Positions 49,385-61,719 of a DNA stretch of 64,000 nt are shown in pieces. Made by a program: the position numbers and the translations under genes. The stretch covers positions 708,059-772,058 of the forward strand of contig NW_023501059.1 in NCBI RefSeq assembly GCF_014066305.1, in the 5' to 3' direction. Numbering within the stretch: position 1 is the first letter of the stretch; each line of letters starts with the position of its first letter. Origin of the DNA: Letharia columbiana. Taxonomy: Eukaryota > Ascomycota > Lecanoromycetes > Lecanorales > Parmeliaceae. The notes below the pieces were generated by a model, which was not told the origin of the DNA, did not search any database, and saw only the letters and a program-made list of their open reading frames with translations.

Positions 49385-49831
49385 GTTTGCTTAGAGAAAG
49401 TGAATCTATCAAAAAAATCGTCAAAACTCACAGACACGCAGCCGAAAATCGGAGGACCACGAACTCAGGGTCCAGGGAAAGTTCAATTACCGTAGGTACC
49501 TTATCCGACCACCACAGCCTTACAGGTACCTACTCGTACTATCCAGAAGTGAGCTACCTCGCTTGAAAATAAGGTATGTTTTAGTACGATTTTGCGGAGA
49601 ACTGAGTAGTTTGATTGGTCAACTCTCCCGGCGCTATTAAGCGAGGTAGCTCACTTCTGGATACTAATGTACGAGTAAGGTACTTTAATTAGATACACCA
49701 CGGTAGAATAACAGCGGAACGGCCCGGCAGATTCTGCGCCACCAGGCCCGACGCAATAATGGCTCCAAAATTCCATCAATTTTCAATGAGGGAATCTGAA
49801 GTAGCAGCGGCGTACAGATTACTGCTACACC
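49385..49831. promoter_or_regulatory. divergent promoter region with inverted repeat, STR2 / UTP22
   Basis: 447 bp between start codons. It contains the 49525-49684 inverted-repeat structure. A shared promoter is inferred from geometry. Confidence 0.5.
49525..49684. mobile_element. inverted-repeat (MITE-like) element
   Basis: A perfect 25 bp inverted repeat (49540-49564, starting TATCCAGAAGTGAGC; 49639-49663 on the other strand) encloses about 74 bp. It extends outward imperfectly with GTACC-TACTCGTAC on both sides. It has no coding capacity and no clear target-site duplication. It could fold into a strong hairpin in the STR2/UTP22 intergenic region. Confidence 0.65.
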
Positions 49832-52800
49832 ATGGCATTCCCTGCAATTAAGAAGAGGAAGGTGTCTCCCCTATCTGGAGGCGATTGCAATAATACCTAC
49901 GCACAGGATGCCGGTGGCGATTGGTCCCAAGACTCATCCAATGAAGACAACGACTGTGTCCTAGGGAATGGAGCTATTCGAGGCGGTCACACCATAATCA
50001 AAGCAAAAAGAACCGCAAAAACATCATGGAGCAGCGGTACATATGATTCAAACATGTTCAAGCTGAAAGCGAATGAGCTCCTGGCAAAGGTGCGACCTAA
50101 TGACGAAAGACGCATGGTCAAGGTGGAAAACTCTCTTCGCAAGCTCAAAGATGTCATAGAGCATATCCCTAATCGCAAAGCAAAGCCTGTATGCAATTTG
50201 CATTTCTCTCCCATCTAGTCCGTCAAATGCCTGATGTTTGCACAGATTCTAAATGCGGAGCGCGAACAGCTTGACTCCCACAAAGTCCGAATCCCATTCC
50301 CCCAACCCCGGCCCGCAATGGACGCAAAGTACACATTGACCTATTCCAAGCCGGCGAACATCAATGTTGTAGGCAGTTATGCACGCAGGACAGCTATACA
50401 AGTGGGAGGGCAATTAGGGATCGATCTGGCGGTCACTATGCCATCGGTGAGACGGCTGCTTTGCCCGCTCCTTCTGGTTTCCCGGTTCTAATGCGCATAA
50501 AAGCATATCTTCCAAGAAAAAGACTATCTAAATTATAGGTATTTCCAAAAAAGGGCATACTATTTGGCCTGCATTGCCAGCGGTATTGAAGAAGCTCAAG
50601 AAGACGAATACGCTGTCGATTTTGCTCACCAGAATGACAACCATTTGCAGCCTATAATCGTTATCACCTTTCTGCAAGGTACTATCTCATGATTCTGAAC
50701 CCAGGGACAGCTTTGCTCACTGCTCGCAGATGGTGGTTCAAAATCAAAATACCAGATTCGAATCATTCTGGCCGCTGATGGAGATTTATTTCCCATTTCC
50801 AAAACGCTGCCCGACAAAAACTGCATTCGTGCAACGACTAGTGGGGTCTCTTCTCCAGGTAGCAGCTTCAACATGCCAACGCCATTCTACAATGCGTCAC
50901 TGAGATCCGAGTGCTCTTCTCTAGCCTATCTGAAGTATCTACATGCGTCGTCATTGCAGTCGGATGGTTTCTCTGACGCGTGTCAACTTGGTAGTGTGTG
51001 GCTGCGGCAACGTGGCCTGGGTCGAGAGTTTGGATCGTTCGAATGGGCCTGCACCATGGCTTTACTTTTGCAGGGGGGCGGCTCTAAAGGGAAGCCAATA
51101 TTATCGCGTGGCTATGACAGTTACCAGCTCTTCAAAGCAATGTTGCAATTCCTGTCTTTCAGGGATTTGATAGCGAGCCCTGTTCTCGTACATTCTGACA
51201 ATATCACTCTTGTCGATCGTGACGGGCCAACGCTATTCGATGGCAAAAGAGGCATGAACATACTATTCAAAATGACGCCGTGGTCGTATGCAACACTGAA
51301 GTATGAAGCTACCGTCACACTGAAGCTGCTCAATGATCCGCTTTCGGACCAATTCGACGCTTGCTTCATTACAAAAGTCGACGATCTGCTGCAGAGGTTT
51401 GATTGTGTCATAGAAATGCGTACAAGCCGAGTGCCGAGACCAGCATCACAGATGGCAGATGCCCTCAACGACGAAACATATTTTTGTCAAAGAGTACATG
51501 AGGCGTTGAGTACGGGACTAGGTGACAGAGTCAGACTACTGCACGTACAACCACCACCAATTCTTTCTTGGGACGCTACAACGCCACAAAACTCAACCAA
51601 GGGTCTCCGTCAAGTCCAGATAGGACTTCGACTTGACTCTGCGAATATCAGTCGCACTGTCGATCGAGGTCCTTCTGCAGAAAACAAAGTAGCTGCCGCA
51701 GAGTTTCGCAGGTTCTGGGGTGACAAGGCAGAGTTGCGGCGTTTCAAAGACGGCAGCATCCTGGAAAGCTTGATATGGTCAACTTCAGATCCAATGGACA
51801 ATGTATTGAAGCAAATAGTGGCGTATGTTGTTCAACGGCATCTAGGGAAAGACGCAGCCGATAGTATCAAGCTTATTGGACAGTCTTTTGATCGCTTACT
51901 TTCCGGTCAGCAATCGGCAATGAACGATCCATCGACACTTTTCCGGCCTGTCATGAGTGCTTATGAGAGCCTAGAGAAAGACGTGAGGGCCCTTGAAGGC
52001 TTGCCGCTCCAGATTCGACAGATTTCTGCCGCGGATGCCCAGCTGAGATACTCGTCACTGAGCATTCCCGCTCTCCATCCTTCTCAAGGTCAGATGGAAC
52101 CAGCAAATATCTGTGTCCAATTTGAAGGCTCCGCCCGGTGGCCCGACGATATCACAGCTGTCCAGACGACCAAAATAGCTTTTCTTCTCAAGATGGGCGA
52201 GCTTCTGGAAGAGTCGACCAGTGGTTTAATAGCACGATTAGGGCTAGACAATTGGAACCGAAGTCTTCTTAATGTCGCTTTTCTTGACATTCACTACCCG
52301 TCTGGGGCATTCTTTCGTCTCCACATTCACCATGAGCGCGAACTCAATCTCCTTGAGCGGGTTTTGAGAGACGCTTCGCACACCGCAGCGAGCCGAGAAG
52401 AGACCGCGTCCGCACTCTCGACCTACAAACGCGATTTCATCCACGGGCCCATCCACACCCAGTCTATGCGCACGCTGAGCACGCGCTTTCCACTCCTCTC
52501 GTCCTCCGTGCGCCTAATGAAGAAATGGCGGGACTCCCACATGCTCTCAAGTCATCTCAGCGACGAGTTGATCGAGCTTCTCACCGTCCGAAGTTTTGTG
52601 CATCCGTATCCCTGGTCTGTCCCTGGCAGTGTCATGACAGGTTTCCTTAGAACGTTGACGTCTGTATCAAAATGGGACTGGCAAAGCGAACCTCTGATTG
52701 TAGATTTCAATGGTGAAATGACTAGCTTCGAGATCGAAGCCATCAATCTGCGTTTCGAAGCGTGGAGAAAGATCGATCCGGCTATGAATCGAGTTGCTAT

Positions 52801-53362
52801 CTTTGCAGCTTCGAATCTAGATCCCAGTGGGATCACATGGACTGAACTCGGCCCATCGAAGGTCGTAGCGGCTCGGTTCACAAGCCTGGCGAAGGCAGCG
52901 TGTGGCATGATGAAGGAGCAGGCGACGGATCTGGAACCTGAAGCGCTCTTTGTAGCTTCGATGTCGGATTATGACTTCGTCATTTACCTCAACCCGAGGT
53001 CTACCAGGATCAACAATGGAAGGAGAAGGCATTCAGTGTTTAAGAATTTGCATGTCCAGTCTGATCAGGATAAGAGTCTTTCCGGGGTGGATCCAGTACA
53101 ACTGTTATTGGGCGAGCTGAGGGCGATATATGGCAGCAACGTTCTATTCTTTACTAACGAGCATGAGGGCTCTCTTATTGCCGGACTCTGGAATCCGCAG
53201 ACTGGACCGAGGCCGTGGAAGGTAAACTTACCGTATTCTACGAAGCCCATTGTGCGGTCAGACGATGAGGGCTCTCAGCTTAATATCAACAAGACTGCGA
53301 CTCTGCATGATATTGCGAGGCTTGGAGGGGACATAATATCACGCATAGAACTCAAGCGATGA
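49832..53362 (+). CDS. UTP22: U3 snoRNP protein Utp22 (Nrap family)
   Basis: Model join(49832..50188,50246..50446,50504..50678,50730..53362), 1121 aa. The basic, acidic-patch N-terminus (MAFPAIKKRKVSPLSGG) is followed by the Nrap core: ANINVVGSYARRTAIQVGGQ, IDLAVTMPSHIFQEKDYLNY, ACIASGIEE, FGSFEWACTMALLLQGGGSK, VPRPASQMADALNDETYFCQ, AELRRFKDGSILESLIWS, and LTVRSFVHPYPWSVPGSVMT. Nrap proteins resemble inactive nucleotidyltransferase/poly(A)-polymerase folds. Utp22 with Rrp7 and CK2 forms UTP-C of the SSU processome and also meets ribosomal-protein gene control in yeast. With UTP6 nearby, two processome genes lie within 13 kb, though they are not adjacent. Confidence 0.95.
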
Positions 53363-53520
53363 GGTATGAGGCAATCAAGGCAGGATTATCCATTGAAAAT
53401 AATCACTCTCAGCCGATCCGTGCCCAAGGAAAGCAAGCAGATGTTCCTGGTATCGTTTTCCCGGCGCCCGCTATGTTGTATGCTACATTCGCTCCACATG
53501 ATTTTATGATCAGATTCGAA

Positions 53521-56500
53521 TCATCTGTTGGTCAATAACCTCTGACCCGAATTGTCTGGCACTTTCTGCTTGGAGAAAGCACAATATCTATCTTTAATCG
53601 AGACCACCTCGTACATTCCCTCGTCTGAAGCCCGAATTGTCTTGCTGTACTCGTGGGAGATTTCATTCTTGGTTTCGAGCACTTCCGGTTTCTTGCCTTT
53701 GGGCGGTGTCGTACTGCGCGTGTAGCTGGACGCTTTCTCAGCCCGGTCAAGCAGTGGATGGGCTTCAAGCACTTACGTGAAAAGGAACGGTGGCGTTCCT
53801 CCGAACTCGAAGAGTATCTCGGCAACGCCACCTTCATGAATATCCACCGTGGCTGTCCTTCCTTTGCTAACCCTGACGCTGGGCATTTCATGTATCACCT
53901 TTGTGATCTTTATTTTCGCTTTGCAAGCGTCAGTACTCCTCTGATCACTAAGTGCTGTGACGACAAAGATTCCTGGCTTTTCGGCTATGCGTCTGAATTC
54001 TGTTGAAGGGACGGAAGCTTTTCGTTCGTGATCTTGGAATGTGTAGAAGACACTGAAGGGAGGAGTGCCTGACAACGTGTATGCGATACGGTCGCCGACG
54101 CAGTAATCCTCCTGGTCCTCTAGTGGAGAAATGCTTGGGATGTCTGCAACGCTGACTTGCACGTGCGGGGCGTTCAAGTCCATCGTACGCTGGCAGCCAC
54201 GAGAGTCTTGAACTTTCCGAATGACAACGGAATGGGTTCCAAGTGCAAGTACTCTATGTGGAATGTGCAAATTGTAACGATTGGTCTCAACGTTGGGAAC
54301 ATTAATGAGCTCGGGCTTTGATTTTGCGTAGTGTTTGATCTCGAGTTCGAGATGAAACGGAGGTAGGCCTATTAAGCTGATTGGAAGTACTTCGTCACCT
54401 GCTTCCTCCTCTTGGCAATACTTATACGTCCTGCCGGCTTCCGTGAAACGAGCAGAAGGTCTGGGGTGCACAATCTGCTGCACTGTTAAAGTTGTGAATT
54501 TTCGAGGATCATGGTTGTACGAGGTGTCTCCCAACTTCGAGAATTTGTATTCGTACGTCCCAGCTTCAGAGGTCTCCATCCTCAGAGAGGCCATGTTCAA
54601 GCCCGCACTGAATTTCTTTTGGCTCATAGATTGTAAGCCATGGTCAGGCTTATGACGTTGCTCGTACTCCACGTTAAAGGGAGCTGTACCAGTAAAGGAG
54701 ATCTCCGTCACGTCTTCATCACCTTCGCAGACTTCCTTTTTCACATGCGTCCCCCTGGTGTACATGACCAGAGGACTCTCTGATACCTCAATGGAGGATC
54801 TGGGGATCCAAAATACGCTGAATTGATGGCCAGACATGTCTACAGTGCCTGGACAGTGGGCATCCCGGACGTCAACGAGTTCATATGTCCCCTCAGCAGT
54901 GGCTTCGATATGATCGTTACTGTCGCGCAACGTTCTTTCTATTGGCTGTGTCATAGGGTCGTCTCTGTTGCGATAAGCAACAGTCCATGGTGGGTCGCCT
55001 TGCAGCCTGAGAGGTAGATGGATCTTTTTGGCCTCCAGAGCTTGAATGCTTCGCTTGCCTTCCAAGTGACCGAATGTAGCCCTGGGTCTCTGCAAGCCGA
55101 CCTCCACCTTTGCCTCTTCTTTGAGAGAAATCCGGCATCCTGATCGGTCTGTAATACTTATCAATGCTAGCGTATATTCTCCGCCATCTCTCAGAGGCTC
55201 GGTAGTAAGCCTGTAGATGCTATCCTGAATGTCGGCAGCTGTATACTTCTGTCGTCGACCACGGTGGACAAGCTCATAATCGACAATATATGGAGGCTCG
55301 CCCAAGATCTGAATAGCGAAGGTCACTGGTTCTTCGATACAAGCTCTCCGCTTCGGTTGCGCGTCCAAGATTCGTGCGGCAGCAGGGGGTTTGACATCTT
55401 GTTCTAAGATCATATTTTTATGCCTTAGAGATATAGGATCACCATATACGGCGTCGCTGATACTGCTGAATTGGTAGGTATAGTGACCTGCTTGCAAAGG
55501 TTTCAACTCAAGCTGCGTATGCAGGCGGTCAATTTCCTCAATCTTCGGAGTGACCCCACCTCCACCTCGTTTGATACTATAATGAACGTGGAACGGTGGA
55601 GTTCCAGACAGGTCAAGATCAACCAAGAGGCCTATGGAGCTACCAGCGCATTTGTCGGGGATAGTCTCGGCACTGATTGCGAGATCTGGCTCGGGGGGGT
55701 TCAGAAGCAAACAAGACGACGGTTCCATGATTTCCCCCGCACAAAACATGGTACCAACAGACTGCAGAGTATACAGGCCTGGCTCACGGATTTCAAGTCC
55801 ACGACTCGTATCCAAGACGACTATCTCTTTAAATGTTGCTGCGCTTGAGTGCTTCTGGTCCGGAAGCAACTCTTCCTGCGGGGTGAAAAGATAGGAAAGC
55901 GTATACGGAGCGTCTTCGAGCTTGCCGGATCCTGTCGAGCTGAGATGGATTGGGAGCATTTTGGATTTCCCCTTCTCGACCTTGATTGGGTGCTGCGAAT
56001 CATATTCGCGTAATGCGACCCGAGGTCTCTCGTGCACAGAGAAGTGCTGCTCCAGTTGATGACCCTTCAAGACCTTCTGTGGGCCTGACGGCGACGAGCG
56101 TATATCGGAATAATTTACGACGTTACCGCAAGCGTCCTGAACCTCATCAACCAAGTACTGCCAGCCTCCACTGACGCCAAGTGACTCGTTGAGCGGTATA
56201 TCGATAGTCTGAGCCCGCGCCCAAGAGAGGTCCATGTCAGCCGGCGAATCAAGCGAGACCAGAGTACCTGAAGTTCGTTGTCGAGCTAATGGCGAAACCA
56301 AGTTCTCCGGATGTATACTTAGAAGAACATGGTCTTTATCGTTGCGATTCACCATCTTGCTATACTTTATTTTCAATGGAGGTGTTGCCTCCACTTGGAG
56401 ATAAAAGTCCGACAGATCCCCTTTGCATTTGTCCTGCATTGTGGTCTTCACCATCGCCCTTGGACATTGGACTACAAGTGTATCTGAAAGGCGTCTCTGT

Positions 56501-57494
56501 ACCTCGAGCTTTGACTCGTCAAGGACCTTCTCGAGCCTATAGAGGCCAGTCTCCTTGACTGGGTAATGCAGGACTCGGGGGCTTGTGCGATCGTTCTTCG
56601 CAAAATTTCTGTTTGCTTGCCTCTTCAATTTGTTGATTTGCTTGGTCGTCACAATGATTGTCTCGTGGGCGTTTGTGTCGAGGTCGATCCTAAGTAGTTC
56701 GATTGATATTGGATTTGTTTGATTGATGCGGATGGGCAGGTCGACGGAAGTTTCCATGTTCCCAATGCAGAAAGGGCTTTGGTCCGGATTCAGCATTGCA
56801 GAGCTGCTCAGAGTCAGTTGTGTCAGCTGCTGAATGTTGAGCAAATACAAACGTACCCCTCTGGCAATATGTGGATGATTTGTTTCCCCAGAATTAGGGA
56901 TGAATTTTGGAGAATGGAAGCTGGCTTAACACTTCTTTCTGAAACCGCAAGTTCTCTGTCATACATAACTTTCATAAATGCTAGGAACCAAGATGTGACG
57001 GGAATCTATCAACTCGTAAGCATCTATTTCTTGAACTTGTTTGAGCATAGGGCTAGACGAACTGGTATGCGGAACATGAGAAGCGCATTGAGCATAGTAT
57101 GCAGTATGACCAGGATAGCAGTCATTGAGGATGACCACTGGAGCCAAGGGATCTGGAGTTCGGGCAAGCCGTAAAGGAAAACAGAATCGATAGCAAGCCA
57201 TTTCATGAACTTCCAAAGAGATTCTGCCTCGTCCGAGACCAGTCCGAAATAGTCGTACAGTCTCCATATGGTCAATGCAGCATAGAAAAGCGCAACGTAG
57301 AGCCTCTGTGAAGGTGCATCAACCACTGTAAACGGGATCATAGGCGTAGGAGCATTCGTGTTGAGGGATGTGGCTGGCGGTAAGGGAGATCGAGGCCCCT
57401 GGAGCCCCGCAAAGGTGGTGCCGTGACCAGACTGCTTCTGTCCGGATAAGGGGGTGGATGGATAGGCCGAACGAAGGCGAGGAGTGCCGTTCAT
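53521..57494 (-). CDS. POM152: nuclear pore membrane protein Pom152
   Basis: Model complement(join(53521..53725,53777..56803,56857..56980,57059..57494)), 1263 aa. The N-terminus ([20 protein letters not shown]) leads to transmembrane segments in [20 protein letters not shown] and [21 protein letters not shown] conserved block [20 protein letters not shown] and [18 protein letters not shown] follows. The large lumenal part is a series of Ig-like (cadherin-like) repeats, each with a 'G-PPF' strand: [75 protein letters not shown] and [11 protein letters not shown]. Pom152 forms the lumenal ring of the nuclear pore. The start is taken at 57494 because upstream in-frame codons lack ATG. Confidence 0.93.
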
Positions 57495-57917
57495 GGCATG
57501 CTTGGAGTGTTTGGAATACTCCAGTCGAGACCACTGGGCGAGACTGAATGTGGCCACTGCACGAGGGACCGCAGGGATATTAGACGTGGATAATTCCTAT
57601 GTGTCATGCTTCGCATCAAAATAAAGCTGGATTGAGAGTCAAGTCACGTCGCAAGGCTGTTTACAGAAATGTTTGGCCAAGCACTCTACATTCTACGTAG
57701 ACAAAATCAGCCGCTAACCGCGCGCTTCGGAGTGCCTCGCCGTCTCGCCGTCTCGCCTTTCGGACGCCACAAGCAGTACTGTTTTTTGTCTTTACTACAC
57801 TGGGCAATGACACTCGGATCACAATGGGTCGTCATTTCGCCAGACTAATTCTAACTCATAGTCCTGCTCTCTTATCAGCCTTCAAGTCGCCCCCCCCCTG
57901 ATACCCAATTCCTTAGT
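57495..57917. promoter_or_regulatory. divergent promoter region POM152 / UCH
   Basis: 423 bp between divergent genes, with a CTCGCCGT tandem near 57735-57755. No specific factor site was assigned. Confidence 0.45.
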
Positions 57918-59509
57918 ATGGCTGGACGCTCAGCCAGAAGGCGTGTTGGTAGCTCCTCCACTATCTCAAGTACCGCTTTTAGCGAGAAGCCTCTCTCTCA
58001 AGATCCTTCAGCCCCAGCAACCATAGAAGACAAGCGAAGTTGGAAGGGTTTCTGCGAAATTGAATCAGAACCAGTGCATTTTCACCATGCATAAAGTATT
58101 TGAGAGTGGATGTGTGCTTACAGCAGTTGCAGGCTTTCTTTAACATCATGCTTAAGAAGTTTGGAGTCCAAGGCGTCAAAGTTCAGGAGATAGTTTCGTT
58201 AGATGATGAGATACTTGCATTCCTGCCGTGAGCGCCTCACTGTCTTTCTTTTATCCTGCTTCGAGTTATCCAAAGATCTGACCTGATAGGTAGTCGACCC
58301 GTCTATGGATTGATCTTCCTATTCAAATGGATTGAGGAGGACTCCGAGAAGCAAGAGCAAAGTTGTCCCAAAGGTGTTTGGTTTGCCAACCAAGTCAGAC
58401 TCTTGCACTCATCGCTGGTCATAACATCTGATTGAGTATAGACCATCAACAATGCGTGTGCGAGTGTTGCATTGCTGAACATTGTCAACAACGTTCCAAG
58501 CATTGACTTAGGGGAAAGTCTTCATGCATTCAAGATGTTTACCGCCAATTTCACCCCGGCCTTACGGGGTGACGCTATAGGGAATTTCAATTTCGTCAAA
58601 GAAGTCCATAACTCATTTGCTAGGTACGTAAGTTCCCAACATGCCGTACAGCATCATGCATCTCTGTTGCACACGCGGCGTCCTTGCAGCTCTTCTTTAG
58701 ACAAAAGACCGAGACTCAGCGTATCGGCAGGAAAATGGACATGCTGAATGCAGACCTCCTCCTCAAGAATGAAGCTACAGCGAAGAAAGGTAAGAAAAGA
58801 ACAACAGATCAGGACGAGAGCGAAGGGGGTTTTCATTTTATCGCCTTCATGCCTATCGACGACCAACTTTGGAAGCTTGATGGACTTGAACGCCAACCAA
58901 TGAGTCTCGGTAATCGCCAAGTGCCCGCCCGAAACTCTCACAAGGCTGACAGTATTTAATGCAGGCTCAGTGCAGGGTGACTGGCTCAGTCAAGCAAAGC
59001 CCGACATCGAGGCTCGTATGGCCCAGTATGAAGAGGGACAGATCGAATTTGCCATTCTAAGTCTCGTCCGGGATCCGTTGCTCGAGACAATTCCTGCTCT
59101 CGCTAAAAACGTAAAAGCCATCAATGCATTATCGATTCGGTTGGACATTGTCAAGCCGGGATGGAAGGACTTCGTCGACTCCTCGACCAACGGTGAAATT
59201 GCGGGAACAGATAGCTTGATCGGTAACACCAACTTGGCTTATGGCCTCACGCAAGAGATGCTTGATCAGGCTGAACCGTCCCAAGCTGTGATGGCTCTCT
59301 GCCTAAGTGATATCGCATCAGATATCCTCGGGCACCGTGAGCAATTGATCACCACACAAGCGGGTCTACGAATGTCGATTAGAGAAGAGATGCAATCAAA
59401 TCAGTCGGACGAGGAAAGAGCTGCAGCTCGAACCTGTGATTACGGAGCAAGGATGCAAAGATTCGTGAGAAAAATGAGGGTCAGGCAGCAGTCATCAAAA
59501 GAAGCGTAG
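57918..59509 (+). CDS. ubiquitin C-terminal hydrolase, UCHL5/Uch2 type (peptidase C12)
   Basis: Model join(57918..58073,58133..58227,58294..58393,58442..58623,58701..58909,58965..59509), 428 aa. The UCH core starts KGFCEIESEPAFFNIMLKKF and GVQGVKVQEIVSLDDEILAF. The nucleophile is in TINNACASVALLNIVNN (Cys about 123), the catalytic His in GGFHFIAFMPID (about 223) and the Asp in LWKLDGLE (about 238). The C-terminal extension (MRVRQQSSKEA end, preceded by LVRDPLLETIPALAKNVKAI) and the ULD-like helix LLETIP...ARMQRFVRKMRV fit UCHL5/UCH37, which trims ubiquitin chains at the proteasome via Rpn13, or the BAP1-like relatives. The active-site crossover loop is long and basic (about residues 184-219). 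Confidence 0.92.
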
Positions 59510-59966
59510 TTACACATCGGCCACAGTCTTTTGGCGTTCTGTCGAGATACCCCATGAAGTGATCAACTTGCACCTTTGCGGCCCAAGACAAGAAAACGTA
59601 TATTCACTGTTCACTTGCTTTGGGGGCCTCTTATCAATGGTAAAGTTGCATCGCCGCAGCGGTTGCAGCGCTTGTATTAAATTGCCGCGCCTACTTCACT
59701 CTTGAATCTCGGTGAAGTAAATAAGAATCTTGACTGACTTCAATAGATGTAGTTTGACTGGTGATGCCTACGTGACACAAAATACTCGAGGAATATCACT
59801 GGTCCAGCCACAGTTTGGACGTCCGTGCGCCTGTCGTTTGCCAAATTACCGTAAGTGCACGTTCGACGCTTCTTTTGTCCGTCCAACGCGTCGACATTCA
59901 GTTTGACATGCTCTTATCTAAGAGCTCCGCAATTTTAAAGCGCGGTCCGAATGATCTGGAGCTCCA
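59510..59966. other. intergenic, UCH 3' flank and promoter of the next gene
   Basis: 457 bp. Nothing recognised. Confidence 0.5.
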
Positions 59967-61143
59967 ATGGTCTCTACGAGAGTAATGGAGAGATGTGCTG
60001 ATCCATTACTACAACTCGAAATTGACGAGTGGATTCTTGACTACCTAATATTCTCCGCTATCAAGGCTTTGTTGGAAGACTACAAAGGCTCGAAAGATGG
60101 GCCCGCCGATGCATCCGACAAGCAAGAGCGAGCGAGCGTGTGCTTACAGCTTGTGGACTGTAAGCATTATTGAATTCCAATCAAAGCTGTGCAGCCAAGC
60201 TCATGCCAGGAAGCAGCTTTCTTCACGACCTTCTGTACGATACACCCAGACCACCACGCCAGCTTAGACTTACAGTTTCGCTTACGCCTCCTCAAATTCA
60301 CCGCAATGTCCACAAAGCGTTCAGCGCCAGCAGAGGCAACTCTTCCTGAGCCAGCTCTGAAAAATCTACGGCATCGGCGTCAAGAACAAGCTGTTTCTTT
60401 CCGTTCCGGCGACAATGACTTTGCCGCTTTAGACCTTCCCGACTTGACCGAATACCTCGCACCACTAAATGTTATGGAGATCAAGAAAGAACACATAGGT
60501 CACGAATCCACTGGTGGCAACATAATGATGTCGGATCCACATGGCCTCTTTCCACCTGCGATATCTTTACTTGACACGATTCCCTTTTTCATGGCTGTGT
60601 CAGCGGCGCAGATTTCGATGCAAGAAGGTACAATCACGGACACCTGGATGCGATTGGCAGCCGGCTATATGGCACAAGCCGTGGCCGAACAGTACCTCGT
60701 CTACGGATCTCAGCGTCAGGAAGTGCTTCAGGAAGCCTTTGCATGGGGCTTCGACCCTGAGTGTAGTGCAGAGGACGGAACCGATGATTTCCAGATAAAT
60801 GCTATGTTTTGGGGTGTGGATACAGTCGTAGATGGCTGGGATAGAATCCGCGATGAGCATGCACAGGCCGTAAGTCCGAATTCCTATATCCTGTGCGCAT
60901 AAGCTTACGGGCGTTGCGCTGCAGCTCATACCCCCGGCAGGAGCTGACTTGCAGTTGCACCTGGAGACGTTAATGGCAAACGACCTCTCCATTGCCGAGT
61001 TCGAACGACGTCTTATTGACTTCTTGGACAAAATGCTGATGGGTCAATCGAAACCCTTTCTACTGCAAATGGAGTCAGGCAAAGTTGATGGGCTACCACG
61101 GAAGGAAATTAAAGATTTATTTGAAGCGATTGGCATGATATGA
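59967..61143 (+). CDS. conserved-looking fungal protein of unknown function
   Basis: Best model join(59967..60159,60217..60869,60925..61143), 354 aa. Not recognised as a named family. The N-terminal helix reads LQLEIDEWILDYLIFSAIKA. The middle is MSTKRSAPAEATLPEPALKN, followed by DLPDLTEYLAPLNVMEIK and a helical region (MRLAAGYMAQAVAEQYLVYG, EVLQEAFAWGFDPE, FWGVDTVVDGWDRIRDEHAQ). The C-terminus (LQLHLETLMANDLSIAEFER, LIDFLDKMLMGQSKPFLLQM) ends in ESGKVDGLPRKEIKDLFEAI. No signal peptide or membrane segment is seen, so it is probably cytosolic or nuclear. The second intron is solid. The first (acceptor at 60216) was chosen because it is the only one tried that keeps frame. If it is wrong, the protein could start at ATG 60306 (260 aa). 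Confidence 0.6.
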
Positions 61144-61719
61144 TTTGCGTGTAAACGATTATGTTCGAGATACTCTTTTTCAGCGTTGATGCTTGTCCAA
61201 CGTGACATTGATCGTTCCATCCTAGAAGCTCCTGCTGATAACAAGATACCGGTATATAGTACTTGAATAAACGTCTCTTATTCCTTTTCATCCCTGGCTG
61301 GTCCGCCTCGCTTGACGGCGCCTTGCTCCGTTCCCACAAAATAAACTGCACAGAGGGCCCACGAAAATCGCAATTGTGTTCAACTTTTGCAATTCGATAC
61401 CGAAAGCCTTAGTCACAAAGCTTTTGATTCATGAATTACTCTCCTCGACTATCTATATAATTCTTTAACGAAAAGTTTCAGCGCATATTGGTTACTTGAT
61501 GACCCATCCAACTCAGCAATTCCCTCACTGTGCAGTTTATTTTGTTTTCGCCGAGCCTTGCTTGACGTTGGATATTCTTCTCGAACTTTGCCAGGACTTA
61601 CAAGTCGACCGGCGGTCTTGTATACCTTAGCTTCAAACACGCTAAGAAGCGCAGAACGGCTTAGCCCTTAAATCTTGTCCCAAGTAACAGGACGGAAGTT
61701 ATTGAATGTAAATCGAGCA
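61144..61719. other. intergenic between convergent genes
   Basis: 576 bp. Short random frames only. Confidence 0.5.

Noticed and set aside
57495..57557. POM152 start upstream at 57557
   Set aside because: That codon is GTG. The first in-frame ATG is at 57494 and gives the usual MNGTPRLRS start.
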